Below, in pieces: positions 27,606-36,034 of a stretch of 64,000 bases of DNA (its first letter is position 1; each line of letters starts with the position of its first letter). Source of the DNA: Streptomyces specialis (GTDB taxonomy: Bacteria > Actinomycetota > Actinomycetes > Streptomycetales > Streptomycetaceae). Below the pieces are notes generated by a model. That model was not told the DNA's origin. It was given only the letters and a program-made list of their open reading frames with translations, and did not search any database. Where the stretch lies: assembly GCF_001493375.1 (NCBI RefSeq), contig NZ_LN929896.1, positions 708,808 to 772,807 of the forward strand, written 5' to 3'. Position numbers and translations under genes: made by a program.

Positions 27606-27830
27606 TCAGATCGCGAACGCGAGCACGAAGCCCATGAGGGCCAGGGCCTCGACGACGGCGAAGCCGAGGAGCATGTTCTGCCGGATCAGACCGGCGGCCT
27701 CGGGCTGACGGGCGATGGCCTGGACGCCGTTACCGAAGATGATGCCGATGCCAACACCCGGGCCCACGGCGGCGACGCCGAAACCGATGGTGTTGAGGCT
27801 TCCTTCAATCGCGGCGAGAGTTGCGGACAT
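27606..27830 (-). CDS. atpE: ATP synthase Fo subunit c
   Basis: A 74-residue proteolipid forming the c-ring. It has two TM helices with the polar loop RQPEAAG at about 41-47, and the proton-binding Glu at about position 61 in FAVVEALALMGF. The start at 27830 is preferred to the ATG at 27842: AGAAGG lies 12 bases before 27830, whereas it directly abuts 27842 and could not serve it. Confidence 0.95.
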   Translation of the reverse strand: MSATLAAIEGSLNTIGFGVAAVGPGVGIGIIFGNGVQAIARQPEAAGLIRQNMLLGFAVVEALALMGFVLAFAI

Positions 27831-27918
27831 GTCCGTTGTCATCCTTCTCTGTGGTGAACCGGCGGGGGAAGTCCGCCGGAGGTGATGCGGTCGGTGGGGG
27901 TGGCCGGTCGGCCGCCTC

Positions 27919-28728
27919 TCAGTGCGCCTCTTCCAGCGCCTGGGAGATGTAGGTGGCGGTCAGGACGGTGAAGACGTACGCCTGAAGCGCCTGGATGAAG
28001 ATCTCGAAGGCGGTGAGCAGGATCGTCAGGAACATCGAGGTCACCGAGTAGGCGGTGCCGACGACCGTGCCCAGCGTGTACCACGTGCCGATGATGAAGA
28101 CCAGCAGCAGCAAGTGGCCCGCGAACATGTTCGCGAAGAGTCGCACGGCCAGCGTGAACGGCCGCACGATGACGTTGGACAGGAATTCCAGCGGGGTGAG
28201 GATCACGTAGATCCCCTTGGGCAGTCCGCTGGGCACGCACAGGTTCCGCAGGCCGCCGACGAAGCCGTTCGTCTTGAACGTCAGGGTCATGTACGTCACC
28301 CAGACGATCAGGGCGAGACCCACGGGGTAGGCGAAGATCGAGGTCGCCGGGAACTGCGCGAAGGGGATGATCGCCCAGAGGTTCATCATCCAGATAAAGA
28401 AGAACAGCGAGACCAGCAGCGGCACATAGGGCTCCGCCTTCTTGCCGATCACTTCCCTGGCGATCCCGCGGCGCACGAAGTCGTAGAGCACCTCGGCGAG
28501 AAGCTGGAACTTCCCGGGAACGACCTTGGGCCGCGCGAACGCCGTCCAGAAGAAGCCGACGACCAGCACGGTGCTGAGGAGCACCAGCAGCATCGCCTTG
28601 TTGAACTCGAAGGACCCGATGGTGAAGATCGGGTCGAAGACGAACGACCAGACGGACGGCGCGTGGAAGCCGCAGTCCTTGAACAGATGGCAGTCGGTCT
28701 CGAAGGCGAGCACCTGGTCGTTACTCAC
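27919..28728 (-). CDS. atpB: ATP synthase Fo subunit a
   Basis: A 269-residue proton-channel subunit with five to six TM helices. The essential Arg is in LAVRLFANMFAGHLLL, with LTAFEIFIQALQAYVFTVL near the C-terminus. The start is taken as the GTG at 28728, which has GGGAG six bases upstream. An ATG at 28746 would put this Shine-Dalgarno inside the coding sequence. Confidence 0.95.
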   Translation of the reverse strand: MSNDQVLAFETDCHLFKDCGFHAPSVWSFVFDPIFTIGSFEFNKAMLLVLLSTVLVVGFFWTAFARPKVVPGKFQLLAEVLYDFVRRGIAREVIGKKAEPYVPLLVSLFFFIWMMNLWAIIPFAQFPATSIFAYPVGLALIVWVTYMTLTFKTNGFVGGLRNLCVPSGLPKGIYVILTPLEFLSNVIVRPFTLAVRLFANMFAGHLLLLVFIIGTWYTLGTVVGTAYSVTSMFLTILLTAFEIFIQALQAYVFTVLTATYISQALEEAH

Positions 28729-28971
28729 CGCGAGCTCCCTCGGCATGACGCATGGATACGGCTACCTCGATGTGTCGGCGTGGCGACGGACCACGGAGCG
28801 GCACTGGACTGGATGGGCGGGAGAAAGAACCCGGATCCGCGCTCGCGCGGCCGTCCCGCACGGCCTGCGCGTCACCGGCACCTCGACGGGCGCCGACCTG
28901 ATGTTCCGGCGACGGACGATAGCAGCCCGCGCGTTCGTGCTTTTCGCTGCCCCCGTGCCCGCGGGCCCGGG

Positions 28972-29397
28972 TCATGGCCGGCCGCCGGCGGACGTGGAGC
29001 TCGACTCGGGCTCCACATACAGGACTTTGAGCGTCATATGGACCCTGACCTGGGCCGCGAGCCAGGTGGCCGTACCGACCAGCACCCCGGCGGCGAAGGC
29101 CCGTCCGTTGAGGAACGAGGCGTCGCGCAGCAGCAGGAGCAGTCCGAGCAGAAGGCCCATCTGCGTGGTGTAGATCAGGACGGCGGCACCGAAGAACAGG
29201 TCGGGCCAGCGCTGTCCCACCATCGTGAGGGCGAGAAGACCGATGGCGAAGAACCCGGCGGCGACGAGCACACCGAGGGCGACCCCGCTCGCGCCGTCCC
29301 CCCCTGCGACCACGGCGCCGATGGCCATGGCGACCGCACCTACCGCGGCAGTGGGGATCGCGGCGCCGCGGATGATCCGGGCGTCGTTGGACTGCAT
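28972..29397 (-). CDS. atpI: AtpI-like membrane protein at the head of the atp operon
   Basis: A 141-residue protein with four TM helices (for example AAIPTAAVGAVAMAIGAVVAG and LIYTTQMGLLLGLLLLL). It sits 243 bp upstream of atpB on the same strand. AtpI proteins are thought to help c-ring assembly or Mg2+ handling and are not essential for synthase function. The region upstream (about 29480-29560) is unusually A+T rich for this genome and probably carries the operon promoter. Confidence 0.88.
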   Translation of the reverse strand: MQSNDARIIRGAAIPTAAVGAVAMAIGAVVAGGDGASGVALGVLVAAGFFAIGLLALTMVGQRWPDLFFGAAVLIYTTQMGLLLGLLLLLRDASFLNGRAFAAGVLVGTATWLAAQVRVHMTLKVLYVEPESSSTSAGGRP

Positions 29398-29598
29398 CGA
29401 AGTGCTTCTCCGGCGGGCTTCGGGGACTTGTCGTCTTTGACGAGCGGTGCTGACTCCCGGAACGTGGGGAGCGTTCCGTGGTGTCTCGTGAACGCTATCA
29501 CAAAGTATTTGATGAGGTCTTTACTCACTTAGTGTGGAGGACCTCACACTTGAGAGGTAATTCGCGCGCCAGAATGCTGACACATCGGAACGACTGTG

Positions 29599-30954
29599 CT
29601 ACGAGCGGGTGTCGATCTTCCGTCGCAGCGCGAACCGCTGTCGGTCACCGACCGCTGTCGCTCCGTGCAGACCCGGCGAAGAAGTGCCCGCGGCCGGCAC
29701 ATCGTCCCCACGGGTCTCCCCCGTTCCCGTCGAGAACTCGGCCGTCCCGTCCGGGGCGTCCGGTGCCGTGTCCGTGGCCGGGCGGCGCCGGTCCCGGTAG
29801 CGGGGCGGCACCAGCCGCTGCGCCCACCGGGGCACCCGCGGTCTGAAGCGCGGCATCAGCAGCACCACCAGACCGACGGCGCTCAGCGACATCACGGCGG
29901 GCACGATCAGGGCGTTGGCGGACTGCACCGAGTACGCCACGGCGCCGAAGGCGATCAGCGCCGACCAGAAGTACATGATGAGCACCGCCCGGCTCTGCGA
30001 GTGCCCGATCTCCAGCAGCCGGTGGTGCAGATGGCCGCGGTCGGCGGTGAACGGCGAGTGCCCGTTCCAGGTCCGGCGCACGATCGCCATCACCAGATCG
30101 ACGAACGGCACGGCGATGATCGTCAGCGGCAGCAGCAGCGGCATGTAGACCGGGACCATCTCGATGACCGCGCTGCGCTCGGAGCCGGAGAACAGCGCCA
30201 TGGCGTCCGGGTCCACCTGCCCGGTGACGGAGACGGCGCCGCCGGCCAGGACCAGGCCGAGGAGCATCGATCCGGAGTCGCCCATGAAGATCCGGGCCGG
30301 GTGCGAGTTGTGGGGCAGGAACCCGAGGCACATCCCCATCAGCACCGCCGCGAACAGGGTGGCGGGCGCGGCGGCCTCGATGCCGTACCCGTACCAGATG
30401 CGGTACGCGTACAGGAAGAACGCCGCCGCGGCGATGCCGACCATGCCGGCCGCCAGGCCGTCGAGGCCGTCCACGAAGTTCACCGCGTTGATGGTGATCA
30501 CCACGATCGCCACCGTCAGCAGCGTGCCCTGGAGCGGTGTGAGCGCGACCATGCCGACCGTCGGGACGGGCAGCCACAGGATGGTCAGGCCCTGGAGGAC
30601 CATGACGCCGGCCGCGATCATCTGCAGGCCCAGCTTCACCAGCGCGTCCACGCCGTACTTGTCGTCGAGGACGCCGATCACCCAGATCAGCACGGCCCCC
30701 GAGAGCAGCGCCCGCGGCTCGTCGGACGTCTGGAACACGTCGCCCACGTTGGTGAGCTGCGAGGCGACCAGCAGCCCCGCGCACAGCCCGCCGAACATGG
30801 CGATGCCGCCCAGCCGCGGCGTGGGCTCGCGGTGCACGTCACGCGCCCTGATGGGCGGCATGGCTCCCCACGCGATGGCGAACTTCCGCACCGGCCCGGT
30901 CAGCAGATAGGTGACGGCCGCCGCGACGCAGAGGGTCAGCAGATACTCGCGCAC
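29599..30954 (-). CDS. MraY/WecA-like undecaprenyl-phosphate sugar-1-phosphate transferase
   Basis: About 451 residues with roughly eleven TM helices. Family motifs are DVHREPTPRLGG, NFVDGLDGLAAG, FMGDSGSMLLG and the HxHH loop RGHLHHRLLEIGHS. It belongs to glycosyltransferase family 4, which transfers a sugar phosphate (often GlcNAc-1-P) to undecaprenyl phosphate for wall polymers. The start GTG at 30954 (VREYLLTLC) is chosen because the family begins there. The C-terminal ~90 residues are soluble and polar. It is in a minus-strand run with the phosphatase-like gene and Sua5. Confidence 0.9.
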   Translation of the reverse strand: MREYLLTLCVAAAVTYLLTGPVRKFAIAWGAMPPIRARDVHREPTPRLGGIAMFGGLCAGLLVASQLTNVGDVFQTSDEPRALLSGAVLIWVIGVLDDKYGVDALVKLGLQMIAAGVMVLQGLTILWLPVPTVGMVALTPLQGTLLTVAIVVITINAVNFVDGLDGLAAGMVGIAAAAFFLYAYRIWYGYGIEAAAPATLFAAVLMGMCLGFLPHNSHPARIFMGDSGSMLLGLVLAGGAVSVTGQVDPDAMALFSGSERSAVIEMVPVYMPLLLPLTIIAVPFVDLVMAIVRRTWNGHSPFTADRGHLHHRLLEIGHSQSRAVLIMYFWSALIAFGAVAYSVQSANALIVPAVMSLSAVGLVVLLMPRFRPRVPRWAQRLVPPRYRDRRRPATDTAPDAPDGTAEFSTGTGETRGDDVPAAGTSSPGLHGATAVGDRQRFALRRKIDTRS

Positions 30955-31046
30955 ACAATGCCCCAGTGGTCTCGCAGGACTACCGCGCAACACCCTCTCA
31001 TGCCCGGAGCCCCCCGTGCGGACTCGATACGGCCGCATCCACGGCG

Positions 31047-31700
31047 TTACAGCAGGGCGCGGCCCGCGCGGGCGGGGCGTGGGGGGACGCCGGTGAGCGC
31101 CGTGACGACCGGGTCGAGCGCCGACCGGATCTCCTCGCCGATGCTGCGGAAGTACGGCAGCGGCGCCCCGTACGGATCCTGCACCTCGTCCGCCTCGGCG
31201 TTGGGCGCCAGCAGCCAGCCGCGCAGCGCCGCGGCGGCGCGGGCCAGCGCGCGGGCACGCTCGACCAGGTCCTCGGGCGACTCCGCGACGGGCAGCGTGG
31301 CGGTGTCGATGGCCCGCACCAGCCGCGTGAACTCCTTGAGGGTGAACGTGCGCAGCCCCGCCGAGTGCCCCATGGAGATGACCTGCGCCCGGTGGTCGCG
31401 GGTCGCCGTCAGCACGAGGTCGGCCTCGACGACGTGCTCGTCCAGCAGCTCACGGCCGTGGAACCCGTCGGCGTCCGCGCCGTACTCGGCGAGCAGTTCG
31501 GCGGCGTGCGCCTCCATCGGCGCGCCCTCGTGCCCCCAGGTGCCGGCGCTCTCCACCACCAGGCCGTGCGCGGCGGGACCGAGGCGGTCGGCCAGCGCCT
31601 GCCGGGTGAGCCGCTCGGTGATCGGGGAACGGCAGACATTCCCCGTGCTGACGTGCAGGATCCGGAAGACCTGCCGTGGTCGGCCGTGCGGCTCGGGCAT
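31047..31700 (-). CDS. LMW protein-tyrosine-phosphatase-like protein with Ser for the catalytic Cys
   Basis: A 217-residue protein. The P-loop region reads LHVSTGNVCRSPITERL. In active low-molecular-weight phosphatases the motif is VCxGNxCRSP, and the first Cys of CX5R is the nucleophile; here that position is Ser18 (codon AGC). The arginase-like general acid and the C-terminal DPYGAPLPYFRSIGEEI (matching the family DP[YF] loop) are present. I recall Streptomyces homologues with the same VSTGNVCRSP, so it is probably not a sequencing error. It may be a pseudo-phosphatase or have another chemistry. It lies between Sua5 and the WecA-like gene. Confidence 0.85.
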   Translation of the reverse strand: MPEPHGRPRQVFRILHVSTGNVCRSPITERLTRQALADRLGPAAHGLVVESAGTWGHEGAPMEAHAAELLAEYGADADGFHGRELLDEHVVEADLVLTATRDHRAQVISMGHSAGLRTFTLKEFTRLVRAIDTATLPVAESPEDLVERARALARAAAALRGWLLAPNAEADEVQDPYGAPLPYFRSIGEEIRSALDPVVTALTGVPPRPARAGRALL

Positions 31701-31738
31701 CCGTATCCGCAGGTCCGCCGGGCTCAGGGAGGGCGCCC

Positions 31739-32386
31739 TCAATGCGAGGTCTCCAGATCGGGAACGACCTTGCGCAGCTCTTCCTCGCTCACCGCCCCGG
31801 CGCGCAGCAGCACCGGGACCCGGCCGGTGACGTCGACGATGGAGGACGGCACGGTGTCGGGCGTCGGGCCGCCGTCGAGGTAGACGGCGACCGAGTCGCC
31901 CAGCATCCGCTGCGCGCCGTCGCAGTCCTGCGGCGGCGCGTGGCCGGTGAGGTTGGCGCTGGTGACGGCCATCGGGCCGACGTCCTTGAGCAGTTCGAGG
32001 GCGATCGGGTGCAGCGGCATCCGGACCGCGACGGTGCCCCGGGTCTCCCCCAGGTCCCAGGTCAGGGACGGCTGGTGGCGGGCGACGAGGGTCAGCGCGC
32101 CCGGCCAGAACGCGTCGACCAGCTCCCACGCCTTCTCGGAGAAGTCGGTGACGATGCCGTGCAGGGTGGTGGGCGAGCCGATCAGCACCGGGGACGGCAT
32201 GCCCCGGCCGCGGCCCTTGGCCGCCAGGAGATCGGCCACGGACCCGGTGCTGAACGCGTCCGCGCCGATGCCGTAGACGGTGTCGGTCGGCAGGACCACG
32301 AGGTCGCCGCGGCGGACGGCGGAAGCCGCCTCGCGCAGACCGTGCTTACGATCGACCACGTCCGAGCAGTCGTAGCGCCGTGCCAT
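31739..32386 (-). CDS. L-threonylcarbamoyladenylate synthase (Sua5/YwlC/YrdC)
   Basis: A 215-residue protein with LVVLPTDTVYGIGADAF, AAKGRGRGMPSPVLIG, WPGALTLVARHQPSL, TVAVRMPLHPIALELL and MAVTSANLTGHAPPQD. It condenses threonine, bicarbonate and ATP to threonylcarbamoyl-AMP for t6A37 of tRNA. The ATG at 32386 gives the usual length. It follows prmC by 17 bp, as in many actinobacteria. Confidence 0.94.
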   Translation of the reverse strand: MARRYDCSDVVDRKHGLREAASAVRRGDLVVLPTDTVYGIGADAFSTGSVADLLAAKGRGRGMPSPVLIGSPTTLHGIVTDFSEKAWELVDAFWPGALTLVARHQPSLTWDLGETRGTVAVRMPLHPIALELLKDVGPMAVTSANLTGHAPPQDCDGAQRMLGDSVAVYLDGGPTPDTVPSSIVDVTGRVPVLLRAGAVSEEELRKVVPDLETSH

Positions 32387-32403
32387 GTGTGCTGGTCCTC
32401 CTC

Positions 32404-33309
32404 TTACCGCGCGACGCGGCGGGCGGTGGCGAATCGGGGCCGGTTGTTCAGGTCCGGGTGGTCGGCGGCGTCGGCCCAGCCGCGGTCCTCGGTGAAGATC
32501 CACGGCACCTGGCCGCCCTGGGTGTCGGCGTGCTCCACGACCACCATGCCACCGGGCCGCAGCAGCCGGTGCGCGGCACGCTCCAGGCCGCGGATCATCT
32601 CCAGGCCGTCCTCGCCGGAGAACAGCGCCAGTTGGGGATCGTAGTCGCGCGCCTCGGGCGCCACGTGCTCCCACTCGGTCAGGGGGATGTAGGGCGGGTT
32701 GGAGATCACCAGGTCCACCTGGCCGGACAGCTCCGGCAGGGCGGTGCGGGCGTCCCCGTGGTGCAGCACGACGCGGCTGCCCTCGGCGTTCCTGCGGGCC
32801 CACTCCAGGGCGGCCTCGTCCAGCTCGACCGCGTGCACGCGGGAGCGCGGCACCTCCTGGGCGAGGGCCAGGGCGATGGCGCCCGAGCCGGTGCACAGAT
32901 CGACGATCAGCGGCTCGACCACGTCCATCGCCCGGACCGCGTCTATCGCCCAGCCGACCACCGACTCGGTCTCCGGGCGCGGGACGAACACCCCGGGGCC
33001 GACCTGGAGTTCCAGGTAACGGAAGAACGCGCGCCCGGTGATGTGCTGGAGCGGCTCGCGCGCCTCGCGGCGGGCGACCGCCTCCCAGTACCGGGCGTCG
33101 AAGTCGCCGTCGGGCACGGTGTGGAGCTTGGGGCGCTCGGTGCCGTGCACGAAGGCCGCCAGCTCCTCGGCGTCGAAGCGTGGCGAGGGCACCCCGGCGT
33201 CGGCGAGCCGCTGGGTGGCGCGGGCCACCTCGGCCAGCAGCAGCGAACGCGCGGAGCCCCCCGGCGAAGGCGAGGAGGATGACGCGGATGATGCGGTCAC
33301 GTCGCCCAC
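32404..33309 (-). CDS. prmC: Peptide chain release factor N5-glutamine methyltransferase PrmC (HemK)
   Basis: A 301-residue SAM-dependent methyltransferase. The SAM motif is VDLCTGSGAIALALAQE and the catalytic NPPY is in LVISNPPYIPLTE. The N-terminal helical RF-binding domain has LQHITGRAFFRYLELQVG. It methylates the GGQ glutamine of RF1 and RF2. It starts at the GTG at 33309, seven bases after the prfA stop, so it is encoded together with its substrate. Confidence 0.95.
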   Translation of the reverse strand: MGDVTASSASSSSPSPGGSARSLLLAEVARATQRLADAGVPSPRFDAEELAAFVHGTERPKLHTVPDGDFDARYWEAVARREAREPLQHITGRAFFRYLELQVGPGVFVPRPETESVVGWAIDAVRAMDVVEPLIVDLCTGSGAIALALAQEVPRSRVHAVELDEAALEWARRNAEGSRVVLHHGDARTALPELSGQVDLVISNPPYIPLTEWEHVAPEARDYDPQLALFSGEDGLEMIRGLERAAHRLLRPGGMVVVEHADTQGGQVPWIFTEDRGWADAADHPDLNNRPRFATARRVAR

Positions 33310-33316
33310 CTTACGT

Positions 33317-34387
33317 TCACTGGGCCGCGGCGAGCTTGGCGGCCGAATCGGCGTCCACGCACGCCTGGATGACCGCGTCGAGGTCCCCGTCCAGCACCTG
33401 GTCCAGGTTGTACGCCTTGAACCCGACGCGGTGGTCGGAGATGCGGTTCTCCGGGTAGTTGTAGGTGCGGACCCGCTCGGAGCGGTCCACCGTGCGCACC
33501 TGGCTGCGCCGGGCGTCGGACGCCTCCTTGTCCGCCTCCTCCTGCGCGGCGGCCAGCAGCCGGGCGCGCAGGATGCGCAGCGCCTGCTCCTTGTTCTGGA
33601 GCTGGCTCTTCTCGTTCTGGCAGGAGACCACGATGCCGGTGGGCAGGTGGGTGATGCGCACGGCGGAGTCGGTGGTGTTGACCGACTGGCCGCCGGGTCC
33701 GGAGGAGCGGTAGACGTCGATCCGCAGGTCGTTCGCGTTGACCTCCACGTCCACGTCCTCGGCCTCCGGGAGCACCAGCACGCCGGCCGCCGAGGTGTGG
33801 ATGCGGCCCTGGGACTCGGTGGCCGGCACCCGTTGCACGCGGTGCACGCCGCCCTCGTACTTCAGGCGGGCCCACACGCCCTGTCCCGGCGCCGGGGTGC
33901 CGCGGGTCTTCACGGCGACGGAGACGTCCTTGTAGCCGCCGAGGTCCGACTCGTTCCCGTCGATGATCTCGGTCTGCCAGCCGTGCCGTTCGGCGTAGCG
34001 CAGGTACATCCGCAGCAGGTCGCCGGCGAAGAGCGCGGACTCGTCACCGCCCTCTCCCGCCTTGATCTCCAGGATGACGTCCTTGTCGTCGCTCGGGTCG
34101 CGCGGGACGAGCAGCAGCCGCAGTTCGTCGGTGAGTTCCTCGCGGCGCGCCTGGAGCTCCTTGACCTCGCCGGCGAACTCGGGGTCCTCGACCGCGAGTT
34201 CGCGAGCGGTCTCGATGTCGTCGCCGTAGCGCTTCCAGGCGCGGTAGGCGGTGATGATCGGAGTCAGCTCGGCGTAGCGCTTGGAGAACCGGCGCGCGGT
34301 GGCCTGGTCGGCGTGGACCGAGGGGTCGGCCAGCCGCCGTTCGAGGTCGGCGTGTTCGCCGATGAGATCCTCGACCGCCTCGAACAT
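33317..34387 (-). CDS. prfA: Peptide chain release factor 1
   Basis: A 356-residue RF1. The GGQ motif is YRSSGPGGQSVNTTDSAVRI. The stop-codon recognition PxT region is RVPATESQGRIHTSA, which marks RF1 rather than RF2. The ATG at 34387 (MFEAVEDLIGEH) matches the family start. It reads UAA and UAG. It follows rpmE, with an intervening terminator-like hairpin. Confidence 0.96.
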   Translation of the reverse strand: MFEAVEDLIGEHADLERRLADPSVHADQATARRFSKRYAELTPIITAYRAWKRYGDDIETARELAVEDPEFAGEVKELQARREELTDELRLLLVPRDPSDDKDVILEIKAGEGGDESALFAGDLLRMYLRYAERHGWQTEIIDGNESDLGGYKDVSVAVKTRGTPAPGQGVWARLKYEGGVHRVQRVPATESQGRIHTSAAGVLVLPEAEDVDVEVNANDLRIDVYRSSGPGGQSVNTTDSAVRITHLPTGIVVSCQNEKSQLQNKEQALRILRARLLAAAQEEADKEASDARRSQVRTVDRSERVRTYNYPENRISDHRVGFKAYNLDQVLDGDLDAVIQACVDADSAAKLAAAQ

Positions 34388-34433
34388 CGTGTGTGCTCCT
34401 GGGGTGGGAGAAAGAGGGCTTCGGGACGCGAAA

Positions 34434-34480
34434 GGCGCCGGTCCGGCCGCCTCCCGGGGGAGGCGGCCGGGCCCGGCGCC
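34434..34480 (-). terminator. GC-rich inverted repeat between rpmE and prfA
   Basis: Arms of about 21 bases (GGCGCCGG.CCGGCCGCCTCC and its complement, one bulge) with a short CGGG turn. It lies 11 bases after the rpmE stop and acts as terminator or attenuator before prfA. Confidence 0.7.
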
Positions 34481-34490
34481 GACGGGGTCG

Positions 34491-34715
34491 CTACTTGCGG
34501 GCCGACCCGGCGCTCTTGCCGAAGCGCGCCTCGAAACGGGCCACGCGGCCACCGGTGTCGAGGATCTTCTGCTTGCCGGTGTAGAAGGGGTGGCACTCGG
34601 AGCACATGTCGGCGCGGACGCTGCCGCTGCTGACGGTGCTGCGGGTGGTGAACGAGGCACCGCAGGTGCAGCTCACCTGGGTCTCGACGTACTCCGGGTG
34701 GATGTCGCGCTTCAA
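34491..34715 (-). CDS. rpmE: Ribosomal protein bL31, zinc-binding form
   Basis: A 74-residue protein starting MKRDIHPEYVETQVSCTCG. Cys at 16, 18, 38 and 41 (SCTCG and DMCSECH) form the zinc site of the C+ form. Streptomyces often have a second, Zur-controlled C- form elsewhere. The C-terminus is VARFEARFGKSAGSARK. Confidence 0.96.
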   Translation of the reverse strand: MKRDIHPEYVETQVSCTCGASFTTRSTVSSGSVRADMCSECHPFYTGKQKILDTGGRVARFEARFGKSAGSARK

Positions 34716-34837
34716 GGTCTTCTCCTAGATTCCGGGAGGGCACCGGGTCGGCACGCGGGATGCGGGCCGTGAACCGGGGCCGACGCTCCAGTCTGCCAGG
34801 ACTGGGCGCACCTGCCAAAACGAGCACGGGACCGCCG

Positions 34838-35926
34838 CTATTCCTCCGCGACGAGGGTGCCGCCGTCCTTGTCGCCCGCGCCGGGGACGGCGGAGTCCGG
34901 GACGGGCTCGTCGTTCCGCAGCGCCGTCCAGAGCTGCCGGGACTCGCGTTCCCGTGGCGCGACGCGGTTGGGGTCGGCGCCGTCGCGGGCGACGGGCAGG
35001 GTGATCATGTCGAGGTCGCCGGGGCCGAGGCCGCCCAGGCTGCGCGCCAGCCCGGTCAGCTCGGAGACGGACGCCAGGTCGGAGTCGGTGGTGAGGGCGG
35101 AGGTCGCGGCGTCGGCGAGGTCGTAGAGCCGCTTGGGGTTGGTCGTCAGGCCGAGCGAGCCGACCTGTGCGGCCAGCGCCTTGACGAACGCCTGCTGGAC
35201 CTCGATCCGGCTGAGGTCGCTGCCGTCGCCGATCGCCTTGCGGGTGCGGACCAGGGCGAGGGACTGCTCGCCGTCGAGGGTGTGGGTGCCGGCCGGGAGG
35301 CTGAGGTGGCTGTCCTCGTCCTCGATGGGCTCGGTGGTGGTGATCTCGACGCCGCCGAGGGTGTCGATCAGCTCGGCGAATCCCTGGAAGTCGACCTCGA
35401 CGTAGTGGTCCATGCGCAGGCCGGTCAGCTTCTCGACGGTCTTGACGGCGCAGACCGGGCCGCCGACGGTGTACGACTCGTTGAACATCGCGCGGCGCTC
35501 GGCCGGGGCGGTGGAGCCGTCGGCGCGCTCGCACGCGGGGCGGGGCACGAGGGTGTCGCGCGGGATGGAGACGACGGTGGCCGCGTCGTGGGCCTCGTTG
35601 ACGTGGACGACCATCGCGGTGTCGGCGCGGGCGCCCTCCTCGGCGTCGGGGCCGCCGTAGTCGCCGTTCCCGCCGGAGCGGGAGTCGGAGCCGAGGACCA
35701 GGATGTCGAGGGAGTCGCCCGGGGTGTCGGCCGGGCGGTCCCTGCCGAGCGCGGCGTCGATGTCGATGTGGGTGATGTTGCCGTCGAGCTTCAGGTAGAG
35801 CGCCCCGGCCCCGGCCCCGGTCAGCACCACCACCGCGATCAGCGCGATGACCGCGGTCCGCAGCAGACGTGCCCGCCCCGAACGACGGGGCCGCGCCGCC
35901 CGTTCACCATCCGGCAGAGGGCCCAT
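34838..35926 (-). CDS. LytR-CpsA-Psr (LCP) family cell wall polymer ligase
   Basis: A 362-residue membrane-anchored protein. A short cytoplasmic Arg-rich head is followed by a TM helix (TAVIALIAVVVLTGAGAGAL, about 26-45) and the extracytoplasmic LCP domain: LDILVLGSDSR, VVSIPRDTLVP, NESYTVGGP.CAVKTVEKLTG, LRMDHYVEVDFQGFAELID. The conserved Arg/Asp residues for pyrophosphate lipid binding are present. LCP enzymes attach teichoic acids or other glycans to peptidoglycan. The C-terminus has a short Gly/Asp tail. Confidence 0.92.
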   Translation of the reverse strand: MGPLPDGERAARPRRSGRARLLRTAVIALIAVVVLTGAGAGALYLKLDGNITHIDIDAALGRDRPADTPGDSLDILVLGSDSRSGGNGDYGGPDAEEGARADTAMVVHVNEAHDAATVVSIPRDTLVPRPACERADGSTAPAERRAMFNESYTVGGPVCAVKTVEKLTGLRMDHYVEVDFQGFAELIDTLGGVEITTTEPIEDEDSHLSLPAGTHTLDGEQSLALVRTRKAIGDGSDLSRIEVQQAFVKALAAQVGSLGLTTNPKRLYDLADAATSALTTDSDLASVSELTGLARSLGGLGPGDLDMITLPVARDGADPNRVAPRERESRQLWTALRNDEPVPDSAVPGAGDKDGGTLVAEE

Positions 35927-35977
35927 TCATCCATTGTGTCCCGGTATGCCGGATTCTGCCTGTTCTACCCGTTCAGC

Positions 35978-36027
35978 CGGACGCCCCCTCGGCCGTCGCG
36001 GGAAGCGACGGGCCGAGGGGGCGTCCG
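35978..36027 (-). terminator. Terminator hairpin after rho
   Basis: The arm at 35978-35999 pairs with 36006-36027 (CGGACGCCCCCTCGGCC.GTCGC and its complement, with one bulge) around GGGAA. It starts 8 bases after the rho stop. Confidence 0.78.
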
Positions 36028-36034
36028 GGGGTGA

